A stretch of 64,000 bases of DNA. It comes from Neoroseomonas lacus. GTDB taxonomy: Bacteria > Pseudomonadota > Alphaproteobacteria > Acetobacterales > Acetobacteraceae. The number at the start of each line of letters is the position of its first letter. Position 1 is the first letter of the stretch. The stretch is from assembly GCF_014644535.1 (NCBI RefSeq), contig NZ_BMKW01000007.1, forward strand, positions 248,001 to 312,000, in the 5' to 3' direction. A program made the translations under genes and the position numbers. Under the pieces are notes generated by a model that ran no database searches, had not been told where the DNA came from, and was given only the letters and a program-made list of their open reading frames with translations. Shown here in pieces: positions 1-9,163 of this stretch.

Positions 1-696
1 GTTGGCCAGCATCTGATGGATCATCCGATTCTGCGCGCGAGCATCGACCTCAGGCCCGGCTTCCGCGCGCGCGGCGCCGATGCGCGCCACACCAATTGCT
101 GCCTGACCTACAGCAGTGGCCTCGCCGGCGGCGGCGAGCGCGACATGATCATGATCGCCTACAATCATCGCAGCCTGACGGAAGATGGCGAACCGGCGCC
201 GGTCGGCGCCATCGGCGTCGCGCTCTATGACGCCTTCTCGCGCGGGGAACTGCGCCTGACCTCGGCCGATCCGGAAGCGCAACCCGTTGTCGACGAGAAC
301 ATGCTCGACGACCCGCGCGACCGGCTGCGGCTGCGCGACGGTGTGCGACGCTTGGCGACTCTGACCGCGCTCACGCCAATCTCGGCGATCGCCGAGGCCA
401 TCCAGTTCGGCGAAAGCGGCCTGTCCATGCATGATACCGCGGCCCTGGAGGATGACGCGCTGGACGCCATCATGCTGCGCGAGGCGGGCGACATCCAGCA
501 CGCCGCCGGCACCTGCCGCATGACCGCGCATGAGGACCCGCGCGGCGTGGTCGACCCCGACCTCAAGGTGCGCGGCGTGACCGGACTGCGCGTGGCCGAT
601 GCGTCGATCATGCCGACGGATTGCCGCGCCAACCTCCACTTCACCTGCGTGATGATCGGCGAGAACCTGGCCCGTCGCATGCGCGCATCGGCCTGA
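1..696 (+). CDS. GMC-family FAD oxidoreductase, C-terminal part (5' end outside the window)
   Basis: The frame is open from base 1 and stops with TGA at 694-696, so only the last 231 residues are present. It opens with VGQHLMDHP, a block found in the middle of GMC choline/alcohol dehydrogenases. It ends with the family's C-terminal signature: HAAGTCRM followed by KVRGVTGLRVADASIMP. The His of HAAGTCRM and the His in NLHFTCVMIGEN correspond to the two active-site positions of the family. GMC enzymes oxidise alcohols, using FAD as cofactor; the substrate cannot be told from this fragment. No downstream partner gene is visible: about 1.1 kb of gene-poor DNA follows. Confidence 0.93.
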   Translation, partial: VGQHLMDHPILRASIDLRPGFRARGADARHTNCCLTYSSGLAGGGERDMIMIAYNHRSLTEDGEPAPVGAIGVALYDAFSRGELRLTSADPEAQPVVDENMLDDPRDRLRLRDGVRRLATLTALTPISAIAEAIQFGESGLSMHDTAALEDDALDAIMLREAGDIQHAAGTCRMTAHEDPRGVVDPDLKVRGVTGLRVADASIMPTDCRANLHFTCVMIGENLARRMRASA

Positions 697-1822
697 ATTC
701 AGGCTGGCGTCACGCCTGATACCAACGCTCGCCGTACGCGAACGTTAGTATCCACATTTTCGTGTCCGTAAACGTGACGTGCCGGAGGCACGCCCCCGGC
801 GCCGGGTCGTTCGCCCCGCACGGAGATGCCGCGGAGGCGGGCCTCCGGCTCCCCTAACCGCGCGAGCCGTCGCCGCTCGGAGCTGCTGCCGATCGTCGGC
901 CGCAGGCTGATTGTCAATGACGATGACCGCCGCGTCAGCATCATTGGCACACTGCTGCGGCACCATCGAGTGACGCCTGTTGGCGCGCTTCACGCCTCGC
1001 GCACCTCGCAGGTCCTTGGACTCCGAACGCTCATCCGGCGGCCGATTCGTCACGATGCGCGGGGCGGTCGTCCAATTTCGTTGCAGTACCGAGGCTCATG
1101 TATGATGCTGCCCTGCATCGGAGGTCCCTGCCGGGGCGCCGATGCTTGGGAAGGTTCGAGGCGCCGCGAGGTGGCAGATGCCGCTGGGGTTGCGCTGGTT
1201 CGTGTTCCGCCCGACTGCCGAATGACCACGCAAACGCAACCTGGATCTTGCGCATGACCCTTCATTCCTCTGGCACACATCGGCCAAGCTCCGACGTCGT
1301 TTCAATGAGTTGAGGCTTGCCTGGTAGCGACGTCATGACCCCCTCGGTGGGTGAACCGGATGATGCCGCCCTGCGGGTGCACTTCGACCAGTGCCACAGG
1401 CTCGAATGCCGCGGCGGTTGCGTACGTTTCGGCGCGCTGCCGAATGAGGTCAGGAGACGCAAAGAGAACGCGCCCTTCGCGACTGATGTGGAAGGTTCTG
1501 GCGCCCATGATCGCGCCACAGCCCAGATCTCCCGCGGGATGGCGAGCCTTGCGAACACACGAGCCCGACCGGCTGGCGGCGAGACAGGGCCTATCCCGAT
1601 CCTTGGCTGCAGGCAACTGACGACGCGCGGAAGCAGCCAAAGTCGGAGACTTCACGAAAACGCCTCACGGCGCCGCGTTGTGAGGATCGCCAAGCCGTGG
1701 TTCGCTTCTCGCCCGACGCTCGGGTGGGTCGGGCATCTGACGGATCGCAGGGTCAACCAGCAGGGAGCGGAGTGAAACATGGCTTTCGCTGTGGACTGGC
1801 ACGGATGCAGCAGGTGGATGGC
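697..1822. other. gene-poor region upstream of the T6SS cassette
   Basis: About 1.1 kb without a convincing gene. Several frames are open on both strands but none has a recognisable domain or a good ribosome binding site. The most protein-like stretch is on the minus strand, 1302-1508 (68 codons from an ATG at 1508, containing ARTFHISREGRVLFASPDLI); it could be a small hypothetical protein but has no Shine-Dalgarno at normal spacing. The promoter of the vgrG operon should lie near the right end. Confidence 0.4.
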
Positions 1823-4066
1823 ATGACGACATACGATCAGGCTCACCGCTTGCTCGCAATCCAGTCGGCGAAGCTCGGGTCGAACAAGGCGATGATGACG
1901 AAGCTGCAGGGAAAGGACCAGCTCTGCCGGCCTTTCGAGATGCAGATCGCCTTCGTGACGGCAGAGCCTGTCGCTGACGTGAAATCAATGCTCGGCGAGG
2001 CCGTGTCGCTCGAATTCGGCTCGTCTCTCGAATTCGGCTCATCGGATGCGCCGGGCAGCGACACGCCGACATTTCCCGCCCGGCGCCCATTCCACGGGAT
2101 CATCCGCAACCTCGCGCGCGGGCGGCCAACGCATGAGGGCGAATTCGAATGGCGCGCCGAGGTCGTGCCCGCGGTCTGGTTTCTCTCGCTCACCTCCGAT
2201 TGCCGCATCTACCAGAACGTCAGCATTCCCGAGATCGTGAAGGATGTCCTGGATCGCCACGACGTGACCTACACGTCGAGCATCGTTGACGATGATTATC
2301 CGAAGCTCGAATTCTGCGTCCAGTATCGTGAATCCGCCCTCGACTTCATCACACGCCTCATGGAACAGGCCGGCATCTTCTACTGGCATGACCACTCGGA
2401 GACGGCGCACACGCTGGTGCTCTGCGACAACAATAGCCAGTGCCGGGACATGAACACGCCAGAGATCACGGTCCGCGCCACCCATAGGGAAAGGACGATC
2501 AGGCGGATCGACGAGCATTTCGAATTCCGGACCGGCCGCTGGCAGGTTCGCGACCACAGCATGCTCAACCCGGTCGATGCAGTTTCTGCCGCGTCCCGCG
2601 CCGGTTCGGACCGAAGCGTCGCGAAGATGAGCGACCATGAGCGCATCGAGTATCCCGGCCGCTATCTTGCGAAGTATCATGGCGCGACCGACACCCTGCC
2701 CGAGGTCAGGTCAAGCGACGCGACCAGGATGGCGGATCTGCTGATCGGCGCTGAGGAATCGCGTTTCAATCGGCAGGTCGGCGAGAGCAGTTTCGCCGCC
2801 TTCGACGCCGGCGCACGGATAACGCTGGATGTGGACGAGAATCCGAAGCTGCTGATCATCGAAGTCAGACACAAGGCCGAGGACTATAGCCACTGGACCA
2901 TGGAAGTCGGCGGCAAGCGCGAGGTCTCCGCGCCCTTTTATGAAAATGACTTCGTCTGCATCCCGTTCGAAACTCCGTTCCGGCCCGAACGCGCGACGCC
3001 GCACCCCTTCGTTCATGGACCGCAGACTGCCGTCGTCACCGGCGCCTCGGGTCAGGAAATCCACACCGACAAATTCGGCCGGGTGAAGGTGAAGTTCGCC
3101 TGGGACCGGCACGGGCCCGACGATGACGGATCGTCGTGCTGGATCCGTGTCTCGCAGGGCTGGGCCGGCACCAAATGGGGACAGATGCACCTGCCGCGCG
3201 TCGGGCAGGAGGTCATCATCGACTTCCTGGAAGGCGACCCTGACCGCCCGATCGTGACAGGGCGCGTCTACAACCAGCAGAATGAGGTGCCCTACGATCT
3301 GCCGGCCAACAAGACCCAGGCCGGCATCAAGTCGCGCTCCTCGCAGAACGGCTCGGCGGCGAACTTCAACGAGATCCGCTTCGAGGACAAGAAAGGCGCG
3401 GAGCACATCTTCGTCCATGCCGAGCGCGACCTCATCACCGAGGTCGAGAATTTCGAGACGCGCTCCGTCGGGATGGCGACGGTGCCGCAATCTTCCGCTC
3501 TCGGCACGGGCGACCGCCACACCGGCATCAAGCGTAACGACATCATCGATGTCGGCGGCAATCTGGGGGAGACCGTCCACGGCTCCATGACCTGGGACGT
3601 GACTGGCGCCGTGGACGAGACCTTCCACTCGACCGAGACCCGCACTATCACCGGACCCTTCAGCGAGACCGTCACCAACGCCTACACCATCTCGACGCCG
3701 TCGACCTACTCGCTCACCGCCACCACGTCGATCAGCTTCATTTCCACCGGCCCGATCCTGGCGAACAGCTCCGCGATCATCAACGTGGTGGCGCCCACGG
3801 TGAATCAGGTCGCGCCGTCCTGGTTCAAGTCGGGCAGCGCGGCCGGCGACGCCTATGGCTTCAAGATGGGCATCGCCGGGCTGAAGATCGACATCGCCAC
3901 GATCTCGATCGGCATCGTGCCGGTGCTCAAGTTCGATGTCGCCGGCATCAAAATGGACAATTTCGGCATCGCCATCAAAACCGGCGGCCTGGAACTGAAA
4001 AACAAGACGCTGAAGGCAAAGACCTATGCCTTCGCGATCAAGACCGGCTTCACGATCGTTTCGTGA
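1823..4066 (+). CDS. vgrG: type VI secretion system tip protein VgrG
   Basis: VgrG trimers form the spike at the tip of the T6SS needle and carry effectors into target cells. The product is 747 residues. The N-terminal half matches the gp27-like part (LLAIQSAKLG start, YRESALDFITRLMEQAGIFY core), followed by the gp5-like OB fold with HTDKFGRVKVKFAWDR and SCWIRVSQGWAG, then the conserved PRVGQEVIIDFLEGDPDRP block. The C-terminus is a run of short beta-strand repeats (GIAGLKIDI, VAGIKMDNFG, GGLELKNKTLK) expected for the needle-like stalk; no enzymatic domain is fused there. ATG 1823 was chosen because an AGGTGG at 1812-1817 is correctly spaced and family proteins start at this point; the frame is open further upstream. 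It heads a co-directional operon of six genes. Confidence 0.96.
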   Translation: MTTYDQAHRLLAIQSAKLGSNKAMMTKLQGKDQLCRPFEMQIAFVTAEPVADVKSMLGEAVSLEFGSSLEFGSSDAPGSDTPTFPARRPFHGIIRNLARGRPTHEGEFEWRAEVVPAVWFLSLTSDCRIYQNVSIPEIVKDVLDRHDVTYTSSIVDDDYPKLEFCVQYRESALDFITRLMEQAGIFYWHDHSETAHTLVLCDNNSQCRDMNTPEITVRATHRERTIRRIDEHFEFRTGRWQVRDHSMLNPVDAVSAASRAGSDRSVAKMSDHERIEYPGRYLAKYHGATDTLPEVRSSDATRMADLLIGAEESRFNRQVGESSFAAFDAGARITLDVDENPKLLIIEVRHKAEDYSHWTMEVGGKREVSAPFYENDFVCIPFETPFRPERATPHPFVHGPQTAVVTGASGQEIHTDKFGRVKVKFAWDRHGPDDDGSSCWIRVSQGWAGTKWGQMHLPRVGQEVIIDFLEGDPDRPIVTGRVYNQQNEVPYDLPANKTQAGIKSRSSQNGSAANFNEIRFEDKKGAEHIFVHAERDLITEVENFETRSVGMATVPQSSALGTGDRHTGIKRNDIIDVGGNLGETVHGSMTWDVTGAVDETFHSTETRTITGPFSETVTNAYTISTPSTYSLTATTSISFISTGPILANSSAIINVVAPTVNQVAPSWFKSGSAAGDAYGFKMGIAGLKIDIATISIGIVPVLKFDVAGIKMDNFGIAIKTGGLELKNKTLKAKTYAFAIKTGFTIVS
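2009..2044 (+). repeat. 18-bp tandem duplication inside vgrG
   Basis: Two adjacent near-identical 18-mers, 2009-2026 and 2027-2044, both beginning ctcgaattcggctc. They encode the duplicated peptide LEFGSS-LEFGSS near residue 65 of VgrG. The duplication is in frame and does not disturb the gene. Confidence 0.9.
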
Positions 4067-4081
4067 GGACCGGGAAAGGCG

Positions 4082-4438
4082 ATGCGCGGCGCATGGCAAC
4101 TGGCATTGTTGATCGGCGTCCTCGGTGCCGTGGTCCTCGGCGTGCCGGCGCTGATCTGGGGACCGGGCTATCTTCGCTATCGCGAGGAGATGCGCGTCCG
4201 CGCCGAAGGAACGCCGGCGCGGGCGGTGATCCTCGGGCTCGAGGATACCGGCAAGCGCTTCAACGACACGCCCGAGATCATCGTGCGCCTGGAAATTCAC
4301 GCCGAGGGACGGCCGCCCTGGCGCGCCTCGGTGCGCCGCATCCTGTCGGTCGCCGAGGCACCGGCCTTCACGCCGGGACGGGAGATCGCAGTGCGCTACG
4401 ACCCACGGCACCCCGACAGCGTCGCGCTGGCCCCGTGA
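4082..4438 (+). CDS. small membrane-anchored DUF3592-like protein
   Basis: 118 residues, starting 15 nt after vgrG. One N-terminal transmembrane helix (about residues 6-28: LALLIGVLGAVVLGVPALIW) is followed by a short soluble domain with the pattern G-x-PARAVILGLEDTGKRFNDTPEI and a C-terminal IAVRYDPRHPDSVAL. That layout resembles DUF3592-type small membrane proteins, in which a beta-rich domain ends with a 'V-x-YDP-x-x-P' motif. The role in type VI secretion is unknown; its position between vgrG and the DUF2169 adaptor suggests an accessory function in the same operon. The family assignment is by motif only. Confidence 0.75.
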   Translation: MRGAWQLALLIGVLGAVVLGVPALIWGPGYLRYREEMRVRAEGTPARAVILGLEDTGKRFNDTPEIIVRLEIHAEGRPPWRASVRRILSVAEAPAFTPGREIAVRYDPRHPDSVALAP

Positions 4439-4451
4439 CGGCTGCGCCGCG

Positions 4452-7061
4452 ATGAAGACCTTCAAGCCCCTGGCGCTGGCGACGATGTCGCGCCCGATCG
4501 AGTTCCAGCGTCGTTTCTTCCTCGGCGTCTCCGCCATCAGCTTCTGCCCGATCGGCCACCGCCCCGCGCTGCTCGGCGAAGTCGCCATGTGGAAATTCCT
4601 CGCCGATGCGCTGCCGCCGGGGACGGCGCTCGACACAGCCCTGCCCAAGACCGCGGCGGAGTTTCTCGTCACCGGCAGCGCCTTCGTGCCGGGCGGCGTG
4701 CCGGCCCGCACGGTCACCGCCACGGTGACGCTGGGCAGCGTGACGAAGCAACTCGCGGCGGTCGGCGACCGCTGGATCCAGGACGGCGTGGCCACCCAGC
4801 CGCTGCCCTTCGTCGAGATGCCGCTGGGTTGGGATCGCGCCTATGGCGGCCCCAAATTCGCGCAGAATCCGCTCGGCCGCGGCATCGAGGAAATGCCGAT
4901 CCAGGGTGTGGGCATGCGCGTCCGGCTGCCCAATGTGGTCCTGCCGCAGGGTGTCGCGAAGCCCGATACGCTGGCGCCGGTCAATTTCGGGCCGATCGAC
5001 ATCGCCTGGCCGCAGCGCAGCAGCCTCGCGGGCACCCATGGCCAGCGCTGGCTCGAGCAGGAGTTCCCGGGCTTCGCCAGCGACATCGACTGGCGCATCC
5101 TGATGACCGCCCAGCCGGACCAGCGCTTCGCGGGTTTCCTCAAGGGCGACGAGGACTACGCCCTAACCAACCTGCACCCCGAGGAGCCGGCGCTCACCGG
5201 CCGCCTGCCGGGCATCCAGCCGCGCATCCTGATCCAGCGCCGCGGGGCGGAGCGGCTCGAGGAAGTCCCGCTCTCGCTCACCACGGTGTGGTTCTTTCCC
5301 GCCCGCAAGCGCCTGGTGATGATCCACCACGGCCGTGTGCGCGTGCAGGAGGAAGATGCCCGCGACGTTGCGCGCCTGGTGCTCGGTGCCGACATGCTCG
5401 GCGCGCCGCGGCCGGCCGCAGCCTTCCAGGAGGTGGTGACCGCCCGGATGCATCCGGAATACGGCACGCTGGAAGCCCTGCGCGACAGCGCCCTGGTGCC
5501 CGCCGACCTCATCGTCCCCGACCCGGACATGGAGGCGGAGCGGCAGATGAACGAGGAGCAGGGCCTGCTGCGCAAGCGCGGCCGCGCCCGGGAGCTGCGC
5601 GAATACGAGCGCGAGCGCCAGCGCCTGACCGCTCTCGGCTTCGATCCCGCCATCCACGGGCCGCCGCCGCCGCGCGCCGAGGAACCGCTGCCCAGCCTCG
5701 AACAACTTCCCGCGGTCATCGAGCGCATCCGCGCCGAGGCCGAACGCATGAAGGAACAGGGCGAGGCCTTCATGGCCGCGCGCGAGGCGGAGGCCGGCGA
5801 GGCCGCGCGGGCCGCCGGCATGACGCCGCCCGATCCGCGCAAGAAGCTCTCCGGCCCGCCCCCTTTCTCCGCCGAGCGCAAGCGCGCGGAACTGGAGGCG
5901 GCGGCGGCAGACATCGAAGCCCGTGGCGACGACGCCACGATGCTGCGCGGCTTGCTCGCCGACCCGGCGACGATGCAGATGTGGCGCGAAGCGGAGGAAG
6001 GCGAGCGCAAGGGCTATCTGCTCAGCGCCGACGGCCAGGCGCCGGCGCCGCCGCTCGATGCTGTCGCGAATGCGGCGCTGCGCGCGCGGCTGATGAATGG
6101 CAAGCGCGACGGACGTCGGCTCAACCTGTGCGGTGCCGACCTGTCTGGCCTCGACCTCACCCGCTTCGACCTGACGGAGGCGTGGCTCGACGGGGCCAAT
6201 CTCAGCGGGGCGAATCTGTCCAACGCCATGCTAAAGCGCGCCGTGCTGGCCCATGCGCGGCTTGAGGGCGCGCGTTTCAGCGGCGCCGATCTCGAGGACG
6301 CCAATCTGGGCCGTGCCATGCTGCGCCAGGCGGACCTGTCCGATACCGTGCTGCGCGACGCGGTGCTGCGCGGCGCCGACCTGCGCCAGACGCGGCTGCA
6401 ACGTGCCGACCTCACCAATGCCCTGGTCAGCGAAGCAATGTTCGAAGGCGCCGATCTCAGCGGGGCGCTCGCCGCCAACATCGTGCTGCATGAGGCGAGC
6501 CTCGCCGGCGTCATCGCGCATGGAACGCGCTTCGATGCCGCGGTCATGGTGAAGACGAACCTGCAGGGCGCCGACCTGTCGGGCGCCTTTCTCGCCAAGG
6601 CGAGCCTGATCGGCGTACGCGGCGCCGGCACGCTGTTCGTCGGCGCCGAGCTGCGCGCCACCATGTTCGTCGACAGTTGCGACCTGCGCGGCGCGCGCTT
6701 TGCCGGCGCGAAGGGCAAGGGGGCGAATTTCCGCGGCAGCAATCTCGAAGGGGCGGTGTTCGACGGCGCCATGATGGACGGGGCGGATTTCTCCGACTGC
6801 AACCTGCAGGGCGCCTCCTTCGACCTGGCGCGGGCGCGCGAGGCGCGCTTCATCACCGCCGATCTGCGGCACGCGCGCCTGACCCGCGCGGACCTGATGG
6901 GCGCATCGCTCGCGCGCGCCGATATCCGCGGCACCGACCTCAGCGACACCAGCCTCTACGAAGCCGACCTCGCGCGCATCCATGGCGACACCGAAACCCG
7001 GCTCGATCGGGTGCAGCGAGCGCGCGTGCGGCTCAACCCGCGACGGAGCCCGCCCCCATGA
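4452..7061 (+). CDS. DUF2169 domain / pentapeptide-repeat fusion protein, T6SS accessory
   Basis: 869 residues in three parts. Residues 1 to about 330 are a DUF2169 domain (FFLGVSAISFCPIG, MPLGWDRAYGG, NLHPEEPALTGRLPGI, TTVWFFPARKRLVMIHHG), a family found beside vgrG and PAAR-like genes and regarded as a chaperone or adaptor for effector loading. Residues about 350-540 are charged and helical (many Glu, Arg, Ala), likely coiled-coil. Residues about 550-860 are pentapeptide repeats of the A(D/N)LSG type, which fold into a right-handed quadrilateral beta-helix. The gene starts 13 nt after the preceding stop and overlaps the next gene by ATGA. It probably links cargo to the VgrG/PAAR tip; which cargo is unknown. 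Confidence 0.9.
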   Translation: MKTFKPLALATMSRPIEFQRRFFLGVSAISFCPIGHRPALLGEVAMWKFLADALPPGTALDTALPKTAAEFLVTGSAFVPGGVPARTVTATVTLGSVTKQLAAVGDRWIQDGVATQPLPFVEMPLGWDRAYGGPKFAQNPLGRGIEEMPIQGVGMRVRLPNVVLPQGVAKPDTLAPVNFGPIDIAWPQRSSLAGTHGQRWLEQEFPGFASDIDWRILMTAQPDQRFAGFLKGDEDYALTNLHPEEPALTGRLPGIQPRILIQRRGAERLEEVPLSLTTVWFFPARKRLVMIHHGRVRVQEEDARDVARLVLGADMLGAPRPAAAFQEVVTARMHPEYGTLEALRDSALVPADLIVPDPDMEAERQMNEEQGLLRKRGRARELREYERERQRLTALGFDPAIHGPPPPRAEEPLPSLEQLPAVIERIRAEAERMKEQGEAFMAAREAEAGEAARAAGMTPPDPRKKLSGPPPFSAERKRAELEAAAADIEARGDDATMLRGLLADPATMQMWREAEEGERKGYLLSADGQAPAPPLDAVANAALRARLMNGKRDGRRLNLCGADLSGLDLTRFDLTEAWLDGANLSGANLSNAMLKRAVLAHARLEGARFSGADLEDANLGRAMLRQADLSDTVLRDAVLRGADLRQTRLQRADLTNALVSEAMFEGADLSGALAANIVLHEASLAGVIAHGTRFDAAVMVKTNLQGADLSGAFLAKASLIGVRGAGTLFVGAELRATMFVDSCDLRGARFAGAKGKGANFRGSNLEGAVFDGAMMDGADFSDCNLQGASFDLARAREARFITADLRHARLTRADLMGASLARADIRGTDLSDTSLYEADLARIHGDTETRLDRVQRARVRLNPRRSPPP

Positions 7062-8119
7062 GCCGCGCGATGATCGAGGCGCTGGTGCGCGACGGCGAGG
7101 TGCTCGGACGACAGCACAATTTCGCCGGGATGGACCTGTCCGGCGCCGACATCTCAGGCGCCATCATCGAGGAGGCGAATTTCACCAACGCCAATCTGCG
7201 CGGGGCGAATATCCGCGAATCCATCCTGACCCGCACGCATCTCAACAATGCCGACCTGTCGGGCGCCGACCTCGCCCAGGCCAGCTTCGTCGAATGCGCG
7301 ATGTCGCATGTGCGGCTGGATGGCGCCAAGGCGTCGATGTGGAACGCGGTGTCCTGCGGGCTGCGCGGCGCCTCCTTCGCCGGGGCCGACCTGCGGACGG
7401 CGAACCTCGCGCAGTCGCGGATGTCGCGCACCTCCTTCGTGGGCGCGAACCTGACCAAGGCGCGCTTCATCAAGAGCCGCACGGAGGGCATCGATCTCTC
7501 CCGCGCCATCTGCGAGGACACCGTCTTCATCGAGGCCGACCTCGTTCATGCGGGGCTCGTCGGCACGCGGCTTATGCGCACCCTGTTCCTCGACTCCACC
7601 TTCGCCGGCCGTTCGATGGAGGGGCTGAGCCTCGTCGGCTGCCAATTCAACGGCAGCAACCTCACCGGCTGCAACTTCTCGGGCGCCGATCTCACCCAGG
7701 CGGGCATGCAGACGGCCAAGGCGGCCGGAGCGTGGTTCGAACGCGCGGTGATGGCGAAGGCGATCCTGATGGGGGCGGATCTGAGCGGCGCCGTGCTGCG
7801 CGGGGCGGATCTGTCCAACGCCATCCTCTCGGGCGCCGACCTCACCGAGGCGGATGCGACCGGCGCGCGGCTCTACCAGGCGATCTGCGTCGGGATGAAG
7901 GCGCCGCGCGCGCGCTTCGGCGGCTGCGACATGACCTATGCCGACCTCAGCCATGCCGTGCTTGACGGCGCCGACCTCGCCGGCGCTACGCTGGTGCGGG
8001 CGAACCTGCACCAGGTCAGCGACGTTGGCGGGCGCATCCCCGATCGCGGCCGGGCGCTGAAGCCCGATGCCGAGCGCGCCGAGGCCGATCTGTGGCAGCG
8101 GCGCTGGCAGCCGGGCTGA
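7058..8119 (+). CDS. pentapeptide-repeat protein
   Basis: 353 residues made almost entirely of pentapeptide repeats (ADISGAIIEEANFTNANLRG and many similar units), predicted to form a beta-helix. The ATG at 7058 overlaps the stop of the DUF2169 fusion gene (ATGA), implying translational coupling. A longer upstream frame is open but is only a shadow of the preceding gene. It has no DUF2169 domain, unlike its neighbour, and may be a partner of it or a duplicate of its C-terminal half. Companion pentapeptide proteins are common in DUF2169-type T6SS cassettes; a toxin function is neither shown nor excluded. Confidence 0.88.
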   Translation: MSRAMIEALVRDGEVLGRQHNFAGMDLSGADISGAIIEEANFTNANLRGANIRESILTRTHLNNADLSGADLAQASFVECAMSHVRLDGAKASMWNAVSCGLRGASFAGADLRTANLAQSRMSRTSFVGANLTKARFIKSRTEGIDLSRAICEDTVFIEADLVHAGLVGTRLMRTLFLDSTFAGRSMEGLSLVGCQFNGSNLTGCNFSGADLTQAGMQTAKAAGAWFERAVMAKAILMGADLSGAVLRGADLSNAILSGADLTEADATGARLYQAICVGMKAPRARFGGCDMTYADLSHAVLDGADLAGATLVRANLHQVSDVGGRIPDRGRALKPDAERAEADLWQRRWQPG

Positions 8120-8157
8120 ACGATGCGGGCCGACCAGGATAGCGACAGGAACAGCCG

Positions 8158-8757
8158 ATGAACGCGATGACCACCGTCACCATGGCAGACGGGACGATGC
8201 AGGTGGTGGCCGAGGTGTCCGCCCGGGACGGTACCGCCCTCACGCTGCTGGCCGAGGGCCAGCGGCTGGCCGCGCGGCGCGCCTTTTCCTGCCTCGTCGA
8301 GCCCGAGCCGGGGGATCGTGTACTGGTGGCGCGCAGCGGCGGCGCCGCCTATGTGCTCGCCGTGCTCGAGCGGCCTGGCGCGGCGCCCATGCGCGTCGCC
8401 CTGCCCGATGGCTGCTCCATCGAGGCCGAGGGCGGCAGGCTTGATCTCGCGGCCGGCACGCTGGTGCTGCGGGCCCGGCAGGGCGAAGTGGTGGTCGATG
8501 CGCTGGCCGTCAGCGGCGGCACGGCCACCCTGCGCGTGGGCACGGTGACGCTGATCGCCGAGGCGATCGAGACGCTGGCGCGGCGCGTGATCGGCCGCTT
8601 CGGGCGCAGCTACCGCTTCGTCGAGGAGAGCGAGCAACTGCGCGCGCGCGACATCGACCAGCGGGCCAGCGGGCATCTTCACCTCAAGGGCGACACGGCG
8701 AGCATCCAGGCCGGCGCCGTGGTGAAGGTCGACGCCAATCAGATCCATCTCGGCTGA
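8158..8757 (+). CDS. DUF3540 family protein of the T6SS cassette
   Basis: 199 residues; AGGA precedes the ATG at correct spacing. The sequence is beta-rich with a middle section PDGCSIEAEGGRLDLAAGTL and a tail ASGHLHLKGDTASIQAGAV ending VDANQIHLG, a layout typical of DUF3540 proteins, which have needle-like repeats and are encoded between DUF2169 and DUF4150 genes. It probably contributes to or stabilises the spike tip. It sits 38 nt after the pentapeptide gene and 10 nt before the PAAR-like gene. Confidence 0.82.
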   Translation: MNAMTTVTMADGTMQVVAEVSARDGTALTLLAEGQRLAARRAFSCLVEPEPGDRVLVARSGGAAYVLAVLERPGAAPMRVALPDGCSIEAEGGRLDLAAGTLVLRARQGEVVVDALAVSGGTATLRVGTVTLIAEAIETLARRVIGRFGRSYRFVEESEQLRARDIDQRASGHLHLKGDTASIQAGAVVKVDANQIHLG

Positions 8758-8767
8758 GGGGGCAAGG

Positions 8768-9163
8768 ATGTTCGCCAATACACAGATGATGGGGATGGAC
8801 CTCGCCTTCCCCGATGTCTGCCTGACCCCGGCGGTGCCGGCGCCGATCCCGATCCCGTATCCGAACATCGCCATGGGCCCGACGGCGATCCCGAGCCAGT
8901 TCACCACCCTCATCATGGGTGCGCCGGTCCACAACATGGCGACCACCACGCCGCTGACCAATGGCGACAATGCGGGTGTCGCGACGGGCGTCGCTTCCGG
9001 CACGGTGATGGGGCCGTCGCGCCACCTGCTCGGATCCTTCACCACGCTGGTGGGCGGGATGCCGGTGACGCGGCTCACCTCCATGTCGCTGCAGAACAGC
9101 ACGAACATGGTCGGCGCGCGGATTGTGCCGAGCCAGGTGCGGGTGCTCGTGCTGGCGCCTTGA
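8768..9163 (+). CDS. DUF4150 / PAAR-like spike-tip protein
   Basis: 131 residues. The N-terminus MFANTQMMGMDLAFPDVCLT, the PAPIPIPYPNIAMG motif, the MGAPVHNMATTTPLTNGD segment and the conserved C-terminal SFTTLVGGMPVTRLTSMS are hallmarks of the DUF4150 (PAAR-like) family, which caps VgrG and sharpens the T6SS spike. There is no C-terminal toxin extension, so any effector would have to be a separate protein. This is the last gene of the operon; downstream DNA holds only broken genes. Confidence 0.88.
   Translation: MFANTQMMGMDLAFPDVCLTPAVPAPIPIPYPNIAMGPTAIPSQFTTLIMGAPVHNMATTTPLTNGDNAGVATGVASGTVMGPSRHLLGSFTTLVGGMPVTRLTSMSLQNSTNMVGARIVPSQVRVLVLAP

Noticed and set aside
2711..4795. Long minus-strand open frame (694 codons) antisense to vgrG and the following genes
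   Set aside because: It is Arg/Asp/Gly-rich with no family motif and lies wholly opposite well-supported genes; such frames arise from third-position GC bias.
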